From: Metaphire vulgaris
Lineage: Eukaryota; Annelida; Clitellata; Crassiclitellata; Megascolecidae
Assembly: GCA_018105865.1 (NCBI GenBank)
Contig: CM030837.1
Coordinates: forward strand, 2,113,475-2,177,474
Direction of reading: 5' to 3'
Length of the DNA: 64,000 bases
Shown piece by piece: positions 34,201 to 44,017 of the stretch. The notes below the pieces were generated by a model. The model saw nothing but the letters and a program-made list of their open reading frames with translations. It was not told the DNA's origin and made no database searches. Positions within the stretch are counted from its first letter, which is position 1, and each line of letters begins with the position of its first letter. The translations under genes and the position numbers were made by a program.

Positions 34201-35907
34201 TTTCGCCCGAATCTCCATTCAACAATTCAATCGCATGCCCCTGGATGAGCAAATCTGCGACAAAGCCTGGCAAACTTCGAATCTTATGCACCTCTGTCAA
34301 CGACGAGTTATTTATACTCAATTCATACAGGTTTCCCATAGCTCTGAAGAAGTGCTCCTGTCCAATGCTCATGGTTTCTGATTTCTTCAGTGCCAATTGC
34401 AATTTTTCCTGCGCCTCTTTTGATTCTCGATCACTCCTGTCTTCCTTGGCATTCCCGTTTATTTCACATCTGAGAGGATTCTTAACAATTCTCCGCAACT
34501 TTTCTCTAGCTTCTCTGACCTCTTGTCTTGCAGTTGCCGATTCTTTGCCCGATAGCAGAGATAGTTGGGTTTCCAAATAACTGAGAGACTGTTTGGCGTA
34601 TTCTCGTGGACAGTCCACAATTGCCACCAATATTTCTATGGCGTTCTTCACTTCCTGATCCAATTGTGACGAATTTTCAGCATCGACGCGTCCCAAAAGC
34701 TGCCGCATTTTGAAGCATCCATGTTTTCGCACCATGGCTATAATCTTCTCACAGTTATCGTCCTTGTAGGATTTTGCATGCGTCAGCGATTCTGTAAGGT
34801 GACTTTCAAAATCTATGGTTGACGACTTTAAATTAAACTCTACGCCTAGGCTTTCCTGAAGCATTTGTCTCATAGTCTTTTGAGTGTCATCGCTCGCCAA
34901 CATCGCCGTCTGAATTTTGCTTAGACACAGCGCTTCCGAATTTTTATCTGGATCAACTAAAACGTGAACACTCATTTTTCCAGAAAGAAGTTGCTTCAGT
35001 TTGGCCCATTCTCTTCTGCTAAACCCCGGCATCAAAAATACAATAAACGAGAATGAAATTTTCCGTAGGTATTTTAACGTGTCTTCGTGCTGGAAGACAT
35101 CACCGTGAAGATTTGCCAAGATTGCGACTTCTTCCATATTTCCTTTGTAATATTCAAGCATTGTACTTTTCCACGTTATATCGCTGCAAGTTTCCTGCGT
35201 CAGCCAAACCATTTCTACGCTTCCTTCAAGGGTTTTTGGTCGACCATATCGGCTTCCTGCTTCACAGCAGGACGAAAACACAAACTGCTTTCGCATTAGT
35301 TGATTCAGTATGGTGCTTTTCCCAATTGTATTGCTCCCAATACGAACTGCAACGATCATACGAAAAGGATTTGTGAACAAGTAATTTTCTGCGATTTGAC
35401 CGGGAGTCGATTCCCATTTGATTTCAACATTCTGAACGATTGGAATGGTTGCGATGTATCTGTCTTCGTAGTTAATGTCTTGAATTATGAGGGGAATTGC
35501 CACTGGAAACTTTGAAAGTATGCGTAACATGTCTTGTGCAACGATGGGATCTGCGGCATTGATGATGTAGGTTAAGCAATCCAGTCGTGAAACTGGATCT
35601 TTCGCATCGTATTCTAGCGATGAACTTCCACTGCCTTTGGGTTGGACTATCAAAGCGGCCAAATTCTGTGACGTGAGCACATCTCCATTCCACATCTTGA
35701 TGCGCTGTATTATGTATGGAATTAATCGCGGCCAAAGATTTTCCAATTCATCTTCTGATATGCTTGGTCTCTCTATTATCTTCTGTATCTTGGAATATCT
35801 TCCATCGTTCAGGAAAGGTGAAAGATTTTGACAAATCATTTGGCTCATAAGAGTATGACTGTGTCGTGATAACTTAGGAGCATCCAGTTCAGGGTTCGAT
35901 ACGTCTT
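31274..35907 (-). CDS. VLIG/GVIN-type giant GTPase, exon 2 of the RING/B-box fusion gene
   Basis: Exon 2 starts after the acceptor GTACTATTACAG (first base 35907, phase 1). Joined to exon 1 (donor at 36377) it completes a Glu codon and stays open, giving a 1957-aa protein. In that numbering the internal Met at 35848 is residue 434. The degenerate first G-like region (IGSNTIGKSTILNQL, then GSVEMVWL) lies near 600. The true G domain has GLQSSGKST at 1011-1019 and DTEGL from D1064, and lacks NKxD as in copy 1. The C-terminal Cys/His cluster (CTEHCYWCGALCWG, HHSCHQPSG) is near 1800. The protein aligns with the GTPase at 5967-10901 over its whole length. The large size and cytosolic, immune-inducible GTPase character are known for vertebrate VLIGs; the function here is inferred. 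If used alone, ATG 35848 would give 1524 aa, but the matched splice favours the fusion. Confidence 0.9.
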
Positions 35908-36377
35908 CTGTAATAGTACAACATTATTACAATCTTCACCAATGTTTAAAACCGATAATCAAAAAGTATAGGACAATAGTTTTTGCTAAACTTATTGATA
36001 TAATGGCTCTTAACAGAAATTGCCCTATACCACAGTGGCTGAATCTTATTAATCGATGACTAAATAAAATGTTAGCAAATATCAGTTAAAATTAATAGGC
36101 TGAAACTGCTTTGGGTTATTTGAAACACACACCTTCCCGCTTGGAAACATTTTGTTCTAAAACTTTTTCTCTTACCATTCTGCCGTCATGGAACAGTTTA
36201 TTCTGAAGAGTGAAGAAAGAATCACTTATGGAACAAACTAGTCCTATATAATCAAAATCCACATTCGAACTATCATGACTCTAAACCCAACTAAATTGAT
36301 TGAACAACCCAACCAGACCCATATTAACAATTATAATTTTAAAAAATCTTGGAGATGTGAAAATTTCAGATTCTTAC
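35908..36377 (-). other. Phase-1 intron of the RING/B-box-VLIG gene
   Basis: 470 bp, starting GTAAGAATC and ending TACTATTACAG on the minus strand. No repeat is recognised inside. Confidence 0.8.
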
Positions 36378-37617
36378 CCGGCTTATTTTGGGGAGTTTTA
36401 TCAGATTTGTCGCGATTTGAAGTCGACGTTGTTTCTAGTGCAGGCTTTAACCGCTCTGCTATTGGAATAATCTTGTGATCTTTGCAAGGTTTCTGTCTTC
36501 TGTGCGCCTCGCTGCACTGGCTACACTGATTTTCTTCGCACTCAATACAGAAAAATGTTGCCGTGGCAGGTCCGTTGCTTTCCTGAGCACACTGATCGCA
36601 CATTGTTAAGGTATTTTCTTTGTTACTTGAAATGGTAATCGCTTCTTTAGTTAAGTACTTGCGTTTAATTTCAGCGTCCAATCGTACAATCTGATGGTCC
36701 TTTGACAGTTTCTGTTCTTTGTGCTCCTGACTGCACTGATCACATTGCTTTTCTTGACAGTTGATGCAGTACTGAGTCGCTGCTGCTATGTCCGTAGTTC
36801 CATTGTCGTTGTTCGCTGCACACACTTCGCATGTGTCAACGGCGGCCTTTCTCATTTTGGCGAATCTTTCTTTCAACTGATCATCTAATTCAACTACTTT
36901 ATGATTTCTGGAATACCGCTGTCTTCTATGATGTCCGCTACAATCGGCACACTGATTTTCACCACAATCAACGCAATGCAATGTGGCTATTGGAATGGTC
37001 TCGTTTTCACTTTCCGCGTTTTCTTGACAAATATCGCAGAAGATTGGCGTTTCACGCACCCTCTTTGCTTTCTGTTCTTCTACGAGTTTCCTCTTCAATT
37101 GCTCATCAATCTCGATTATTTGATGACCCTTGCTTAATCTCTGTCTTTTATGCGATCGATTGCACTTGCTGCATTGACTTTCTCTGCAGTCAACACAGTA
37201 CCACGACGCCGTTGGAGTACCAATTGGGTCGGCAAACTCGCGTTCTGAACAAGCGTCACAAATTACTTCACCCGAAATAGATGCCTGGGGAGCTTTCCTT
37301 TGCATCATAGCTTCATCTGACGTAGCAGCGTTGTCAGATTTGAGCAGTTTGTCGTCGATTTTTTCTTGAATTGTCACTTTACTTGGCAAGGCCGCTATAT
37401 CTTCCTGAGTGATTGAAAATTGTTCCCTACAGATAGGACAGGTTATAGCATTGTTTCTTTCGAGCAGTTGCAGACATTTAAAGCAGAAGGCGTGGCCACA
37501 AGCAATCTGTCTGGGGTCAGTAAATTCATCAGTGCATATACAGCAGAGGCTGTTACGAAGAGATTCCTGTATGCCTTCTGCTTCTAGTGCCTTGTCGGTC
37601 ATGTCAGAGTCTGGCAT
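36378..37617 (-). CDS. RING finger and four B-boxes, exon 1 of the VLIG fusion gene
   Basis: Residues 25-63 form a C3HC4 RING (CCIC..CGHAFCFKC..CPIC), the E2-binding module of ubiquitin ligases. Four tandem B-box zinc fingers follow at about 118-170, 193-245, 262-314 and 337-384. Each has the CxxC..CxxCxxxxCxxC..H..H pattern and a shared 'LSKGHQII'-like end. The exon ends within NKP at a strong donor (GTAAGA) in phase 1. The open frame runs another 15 codons past the donor but is not needed. Just before ATG 37617 the minus strand has TTTGTTTCTAG, a possible acceptor, so a 5'-UTR exon may lie upstream. The layout is TRIM-like without a visible coiled coil; its partner is the giant GTPase exon 471 bp away. 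RING-GTPase fusions are known (RNF112 with an atlastin-like GTPase), but I do not know of this VLIG combination as a standard family. Confidence 0.88.
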
Positions 37618-37779
37618 TTGGCGCTAGAAACAAAATTTGAAATTTAGGACTAGGCCTATACATTATGATTTAGTTGTCTAGCAGATAATTCGTAGTTGAA
37701 GGAAATCGAGTGTCGAAAAGTGGCGAATTAATTGTTTTAATTGTAATTGTTCTGTTGATTTAAGACAGTGTTTATTCTA

Positions 37780-37870
37780 GGCCTTCTTTGGAGGGAATTC
37801 CCCCGTCCCCCAAGTTTTACAATCCCCCCTAAATTTAAAAGTGTGAAGACGGGGGGCTTTTATTTTTTGG
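37780..37870. repeat. G/C-string repeat shared with the right edge of the window
   Basis: Reverse-complemented, it reads 'CACTTTTAAATTTAGGGGGG ATTGTAAAACTTGGGGGA', close to 63960-64000 (TTTTAAAACTTGGGGGAGGAATT). It is a short dispersed repeat of unknown class. Confidence 0.5.
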
Positions 37871-37993
37871 AGAGGGGCAAAATGTAAGGACTACATGCTG
37901 TACTTCCATAGGCTCTCCATTTTGTGGCTGTAACAATAGTCCCTCTTGCTGTAACAATAGTACTTTTCTTGTGTCCTAATGAAGGACTATTGT

Positions 37994-38890
37994 TACAGCA
38001 AGCTGTAGATATACAAAAATTCAGAGGAGTTTGAAACGAATTAAAACCACATTTTCTTGTGTCCCCATCTTTGATGCGTCAAATCATTCCGGGATTGTCA
38101 ATATATTCCATCTCAATTTTATTCTAGAGCTTTCGAAATGCCACAAAATGGTGAGCCTGTGTTAACTCTCTCACCCTTTCGGCTCCTGTGGGTATATTCC
38201 CTGTTCCCTATGCCCCTGGGGCATTTGCTACATTGTTCTGAAGGACTGCCCATCAGACCGCAGCGAACAATGGTTATCGACGAAAGGTATGGGACCGGTA
38301 TTTGAGGTGGCTGAGACCGTCCATTTAACTGCTTCTGTGACAAGACGACACAAAAGCTGTAATTTGCATTGAATGGCATGCCTCTATTATTGACACGTTC
38401 TATTGTCCAATGAGAACCATCTGTCAGGCCATTCATTCTTCAACCAACGGCAAGAAGCAATGCCCCCAGAAACTATGGGAAACTATTTGTATCGCTACCC
38501 AAAGCCTTTTTTGCGGCTTTACGGGGCTACGGAGTTAATACAGCAAGCTATAGATATGCAAAAATTCAGAGGAGTTTGAAACGAATTAAAACCACATTCT
38601 CTTGTGTCCCCATCTTTGATGCGTCAAATCATTCCGGGATTGTCAATATATTCCATCTCAATTTTATTTTAGAGCGTTCGAAATGCCACAAAATGGCGAG
38701 CCTATGCAAATACAGCAAGCTATAGATATACAAAAATTCAGAAGAGTTTGCAACGAATTAAAACCACATTTTCTTGTGTCCCCATCTTTAATGCGTCAAA
38801 TCATTCCAGGATTATCAATACATTCCATCTCAATTTTAGTCTAGAGCGTTCGAAATGCCACAAAATGGTGAGCCTATGGAAATACAGCAA
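37994..38890. repeat. 169-bp repeat: one single and two tandem copies
   Basis: Units start at about 37999, 38541 and 38710. Each runs from CAGCAAGCTRTAGATAT through CACATTTTCTTGTGTCCCCA to GCCACAAAATGGTGAGCCT. The last two are head-to-tail. The first is separated from them by about 380 bp of unrelated DNA (38160-38540). Diverged inverted copies lie at 53850-54240. Confidence 0.8.
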
Positions 38891-39660
38891 GGTATATGTT
38901 TAACTTTTTAAGGTTTTTCGGTTGGTTTTGGACCCGATGACGTTTTTTGCTTGTCAGTCTTTTTTGGGCAGAAACTTAAAATTTCTGACACCCCCAGATT
39001 TTCCCAACACCCCTCAAATTCAGAAACCCAGATATAACACTGCTTAGGCAACCTTAATCCTTCCTGTAGAAATGAAAATTCGATGCGCATTACTCTTCAG
39101 AAGGATTGCAGAATTAGATTAGTATAATATCGCAAATACAATTAATTATTAAGTAAAGCTGATTATCTAAAATGAATGTAGTTTTTACCTTTAGCCATCA
39201 GATTTTTCGTTTACTGGGCGAAACATTTGGACATTTCTTTGCCTTCCAATTGCTCTTACCTATGACTGTACTGCAGAGCCGTGCTTGTCTACTAAATCTT
39301 CCAAGCGAAGGAGTGCAGAACGTTATATTCAATATATCGTAGGCCTACTGTACATTATCACTCAAATGCAGAGGACCAAAAAATATAAGCTCTTGTTATT
39401 GGATAGTCTTGAATCTCATAGACGAAACCTTCGGACTTTCCAAAGCACAAATTCCATGCGATTATTTCAAGAAAAACGAAACCGTTTTCCCGAAGCCTCA
39501 TGATCGTTTGCAAAAAATCAATAGGCCATTATATTGCGTCTCGGTGGTTACACATTCATCGCTCAGTGGTTATTCAATGTATCAAGTGGGAAGGCCCAAC
39601 TTAAATTCATTATCTCTACCCAATTACAATGCAACTAGAGCTACCTTATCGGCTTAGGTC
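38891..39660. other. Intergenic, nothing recognised
   Basis: One minus-strand CTGACAAGCAAAAAACG motif (38942-38958). No domain-bearing frame. Confidence 0.35.
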
Positions 39661-39669
39661 TTAGGGTCT

Positions 39670-40115
39670 AGATCGGGATGGAAAAACTACGGCCCGCGGG
39701 CAGCATGCGGCCCGCGGGACGCAAGCGGCCCGCCACCAGATTTCACGCGGTCCGAAAAATCATTTAGAAGTATGCATGCGACAGGCAGAAAGTGAGATCA
39801 TTTGAAATTATTTTCCGAAAAAAATGTACTTCATTTAAAAATCGTAGAAAGGGGTTGGCAGTACACGGGTAAAATAAGGAACGCAGTAACAAAATATCTT
39901 GATAAGCAAATAAAAGGTAATCGCAGTTATTGCATTGTATTATGGCATTGCAATGATGGATTCCGAATCCGAAAAAGTACTTAAAATTCTTCTTTTTCCC
40001 ACTTTCCCACTTTCCCAATTATAAACATTTTGACTTTTTGTCTGTGTGACCCGCTAATGCAGTGTTAGGTTTCATGCGGCCCATTCAAGAAAATGTTTGC
40101 CCGCCTCCGACTTAG
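39670..40115. mobile_element. hAT-like element with GCGGCCCGCGGGC ends
   Basis: The left side has AAACTACGGCCCGCGGGC and GCATGCGGCCCGCGGGAC. The right side has CATGCGGCCCATTCAAG and GTTTGCCCGCCTCCG. This is the worn layout of a widespread hAT group whose ends read 'GTGGGCAAACTACGGCCCGCGGGCC'. No open transposase. The middle is A/T-rich. Confidence 0.55.
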
Positions 40116-40715
40116 ATGCACGGACATGCGTAGTAAATAGGCAACGCAATTGCTGTCAGACAACTGTTTTAGTTTAGTCAAGACCCAAAAGGCAAGCCTT
40201 TCATATAGCTTTTCCTCCATAGCCTGTCTTACTGTCTCCCACCGACTGCTATCTGATTGACCGGGTCTTTTACAGTTGATATCGATTGATGCCTACGGTT
40301 ATTAGAATGGTGCTAAATAAACGTGCATAATTATTATTATTATGATTATACATTGACGAAGGTCTATAGGCCCTACTATAGCAAGCCCCTAATCTACTTG
40401 CTACCTTGATGACCTACATAAACCTTAGACTCGCTAGTTGTCCAATGACCTATAGGTCTAATATTCTCGCCAGAAATGAAAATTAAAGGACTCTCGTGTT
40501 CATTCTTTACATTTATTTTCTTAAATCTAGACCTGCACTCAAACCTCGTGCGTCGAAAGCTAATTTAATCGTAAAATATTGTGCTGAACACTATCTTGGA
40601 ACATCTTCTTGGTTTATTTCATGAACATGTTTGTCCCTAATTCAAATACCGTTCACGTATCCTAAAAGCAATACAATTGGATGAGACCTCAGAACAGAAA
40701 AAAAGGATAAGCCTA

Positions 40716-41208
40716 TACAATATGCGAAACCATATCCTGCTCCATTTTTCTAGCACGTTTTGTAGAAGAATTCAATTTTGGGAGTTTAAAGTTTTATTTA
40801 AGAGTGTTTGATAATTAATTACCCATAGGCCCATATTTCGACAGAGCACTGAAGAACAGTGAGGATAGAAAAGGAAATAGACCGGATTTGCCCAAAACTC
40901 AAACCAGTTCTCTCCGTTTAAACGGCATTTTTTCTCGACCGCCGTGATGTTGTGGATTCTCGCTTCCAAAATGTTGTTGCCTATTCCGGGAACTAAGGGC
41001 GATAACAACCAACGACAACGAGTAGGCCTATCGTTCAGTATGTTACAGATCCACGTATTAAGACATAAATCTAGTCAGAATCTCCTTTGAAATTTAGCGG
41101 CGCAGAGTTTCTAAAGATATTTTTGTGATCAAATGTGAATTTTGATTTGTATCCCGTCAGCTAGGTGCTTAGAAAAACAGAAGCTCCTCTTGACCGTTTG
41201 TGGTAAAT
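40716..41208 (-). pseudogene. Inverted, decayed copy of phospholipase exon 2
   Basis: This stretch is the reverse complement of 44488-44947, which holds exon 2 of the LCAT/PLA2G15-like gene and its intron edges. The minus strand still reads VPGIGNNILEARIHNITAVE and the acceptor CCCTTAG. An 8-base insertion after 'FLFYPHC' and further changes shift the frame before the donor, so it cannot replace exon 2. No other exon of the gene is found nearby. Confidence 0.85.
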
Positions 41209-41595
41209 TCTTGAGAAGGGGTTTGTAAATTTAATCCGTTTGGAATTTCAAGTCCATGGCCTTGACGTCAAAGTGCATACTTCTCTGTTGAAATGACAAA
41301 AGATGAAACATTGAGTACTGCATATAGGCCTATACTCGTTCCAGTAAAATATGATATTTTGCAATACATCTGTATTAATTAGATTAAGTATTTGGCAAAA
41401 TTCTTCTGGTTTCTCTCTTCTGCGTGAACAATAGGCTACTCAATGGGGAGTAGGCTATTTCATTTCCGACGCCTGACTTCTAGAAACGACATTTATCCTC
41501 CGCGCGTAACCAGCAGAGGGTCCTTGCGTTGCTTCGGATCCATGACCACTGACGATGGCATTTGGCCTACGCCACAGCGTGGAAGGAGTTGTGCT

Positions 41596-41787
41596 CAGTG
41601 GCGGCTCTAGGATTTGGCAAGTGGGGGGAGGGGGCGCTGGGGTGGCAACTTCTAATCATGGGGCAACCATTTGTTGTTTAATGTATGTAGCATTAAGTAT
41701 AGGGTCTCAACAGGGGGGGCCACTAGGGGGGCAGGCACTCAATATGGGGCACGGCCCTCCCCCTGCCCCCCGGTGGAGCCGCCACTG
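41596..41787 (+). mobile_element. hAT-type MITE, CAGTGGCGGCTCC family
   Basis: 192 bp, ends CAGTGGCGGCTCT / GGAGCCGCCACTG, flanks GTTGTGCT / GGTGTGCT (7 of 8). Confidence 0.85.
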
Positions 41788-42145
41788 GGTGTGCTGCTGT
41801 TGTACCTTCAATGTTGATAGATCAATCGATTCCTTGGACGACCGCGGGGGGGGGGCATGTCTAGGATGGATCAAGATAGTTGGCCTAATGACACGTCAAG
41901 ATATATTGCAAACAAATGAAGTGTTCAAATATTTATGTTCTAGCCCGCGACAGAAACGTATTAGGTTGTTTGCTTTCAGTGATAGAGATTTCTCCATAAA
42001 ACAGTGGGTTGGGATCGATGTACAAGCCAACGAACTAACTCTATTGACCTGCTTATCGATTGTGTCCTGCCTTGCGTATCAGTCTATTTTCTAGCCTAAT
42101 TTCTGTCCCAACGTTTGTTATAGAAGCCATTGAGAGGTAGAAAAT

Positions 42146-42417
42146 CAGCGGCGTAGCCAGGAATTTGACTTGGGGCGGTGCGAGAGGGGCATAAATCTTA
42201 ACTATTTACTTAAAACAAATATAACAAACAATAACGCCAACAGCGACGTCGTTTATTACGTCATTGTGGTTTGTAAGTAAGTAAACGAAACGTGACACTG
42301 GCATGATATCAAATTTGTCCTGGGTCAAGGAAGATAAGCAATCATCTAAAAACTTTAAGTTAGACTGATTTGAGGGAGGGTATATATACTGATATACCCC
42401 CTGTCGCTACGCCGTTG
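42146..42417 (+). mobile_element. hAT-type MITE, CAGNGGCGTAGCCAGGAATTTGA family
   Basis: The left end is CAGCGGCGTAGCCAGGAATT; the right end is TCGCTACGCCGTTG. The interior is collinear with the 189-bp copy at 60299, including AGACTGATTT and TGATATACCCCC, with about 85 bp extra in the middle. The target duplication is worn. Confidence 0.7.
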
Positions 42418-43105
42418 TTGACTATATCACTGTATTATTGTGTCAGCCTAATTTCTACATACACTCTACCTGGCACGTTGCACCCGCTTGTGTAGGCTGA
42501 CAAAGGCTCCGTCTTAAAGAAGTCGTAGTTTATAGTTTTGAATGTAGGACCAGATAGTGACTGTGGGTGAAAATACTGCAACGTAGGGTGTTACGGATAC
42601 GTGAGGTCAAGAAGAGAATTTAAGGTAAGATTTTCACTGTAAGATCGTCTGAAAAATAATGTGCACTTTCCTACGCAATGCTTTTGGTGAGATATGGTCA
42701 AGTATTAAGCTCTTGTACTCGTAAATATACTGTAAATGTAAAAGTAATTAAGTTCGGTTGATGCTGTGTAATCTAGTAGAGTGAACAATTTATATATATT
42801 ATCTTTTTCGACTTATTCAGAGGCTTGCGAGGTATGCTAGTCGTTTTGTTAGTAAGTGAAATCTGTGATGCCATGTAGTGGTATTTTTCAAAGATAACGA
42901 GGAGCGAAAGTAGAGTTCAGTGACTTTCCTGTAATTCCTCTTAATGCTCGAGACCAGTGGCGGGGGCGTGCCCCCTATTGAGTGCCTGCCCCCGCCAGTG
43001 CCCCCATAATAATAATAATAAACTAATCAAACTTGTTGTTTTGTAAATGTGTAATAATGCAGTGAACATTTTAGTTATTATGATCTGCATTCTGCAATCA
43101 GCTTT
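42418..43105. other. Intergenic with a hAT-end scrap
   Basis: CAGTGGCGGGGGCGTGCCCC at 42956 and the following 50 bp match the right half of the CAGTGGCGGCTCC family. They are followed by a short (AAT)n. Confidence 0.45.
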
Positions 43106-43109
43106 TGGT

Positions 43110-43600
43110 TTTGTCCATATTCGTGACCTTCGTTGCCTACGTCTTTGCCTCGATACCAAAACTGCCTCCACAATCGCCGCCCCTTCAATCGTCCACTCCA
43201 AATTAGATCATTGTAACTCCCTTTACTATAACCTTTCCAAACCTTTATCGATAATTTACAATCAATTTAAGCTGCACTGGCTCGCGCTGTTACTAAGTCA
43301 CCACAGTTCTCTCCACATATTTCACCCATTATTCACCATTCACTCATTACACTGGCTTAGAATCAGGGCTTTTTTCAGTGGGAACGCACGGGAACGGCGT
43401 TCCCACACCTTTTTTGCCAGATAGTATACTGTATATAATTATGGATTAGTAATAATGCGATTGGGAACGTACAGGTACGGCGTTCCCATACCCGTTTTGG
43501 TGGAAGAGTAAACAAGGATGAGTTCCCAAACCTCTTTTCATAGAAAAAAAGCCCTGCTTAGAATAACAGAACGCATCCAATATAAGATAATAACACTTGC
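43110..43600 (+). pseudogene. CR1/L2-like LINE reverse transcriptase fragment, split by a MITE
   Basis: The plus strand reads IRDLRCLRLCLDTKTASTIA, then IVHSKLDHCNSLYYNL, then (after decay) SLHWLRI. This is the familiar 'I..KLDYCNSLYYNLP ... LHWLPI..RI.YKI' block. The reading breaks at 43364 and resumes exactly after the MITE at 43557 as LRITERIQYKIITLA. Confidence 0.75.
43364..43556 (+). mobile_element. hAT-type MITE, CAGGGCTTTTTTC family
   Basis: 193 bp, ends CAGGGCTTTTTTC / GAAAAAAAGCCCTG, with perfect target duplications CTTAGAAT. GGAACG(Y)ACGGG(A)ACGGCGTTCCCA-type text occurs twice inside. It lies in the LINE fragment. Confidence 0.9.
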
Positions 43601-44017
43601 GTAGGCCTATACTGAGCATTATCGTGGAACCTCTTCTTGGCTTATTTTATGAATAGGTTTGTCTCTATTGTTCGTTCACTTATCCTAATAAAACATAACG
43701 GCGTATATACCAAGTGCCACCATCCGATTTCACGAGGCAAAGTAAGCCTAAATAGAATTCATTTTAAACCCTTACGGTAAGCAGGTCACCTAATAAGCAT
43801 TGGGGGCTAACTTGAACCTCGATTACAATGCCCGGCGTGTAGCATTGTAGCATTGCAGTCATATGCATGTTTCAACCTGCTGCCGCAGTTAATGCAACCG
43901 CCGACCTAATTGATTTTAAACGGCTAATTTAGTTAATTAAAACCGACTGTTATAATTTTCGTGTCCTCGTTTCATCGTATTGGCGTTTTGCAAGAATTTC
44001 CTTTTGGTTGGACGAAG

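Noticed and set aside
38119..38436. Minus-strand frame of 105 codons
   Set aside because: It overlaps the edge of the 169-bp repeat and has no known motif.
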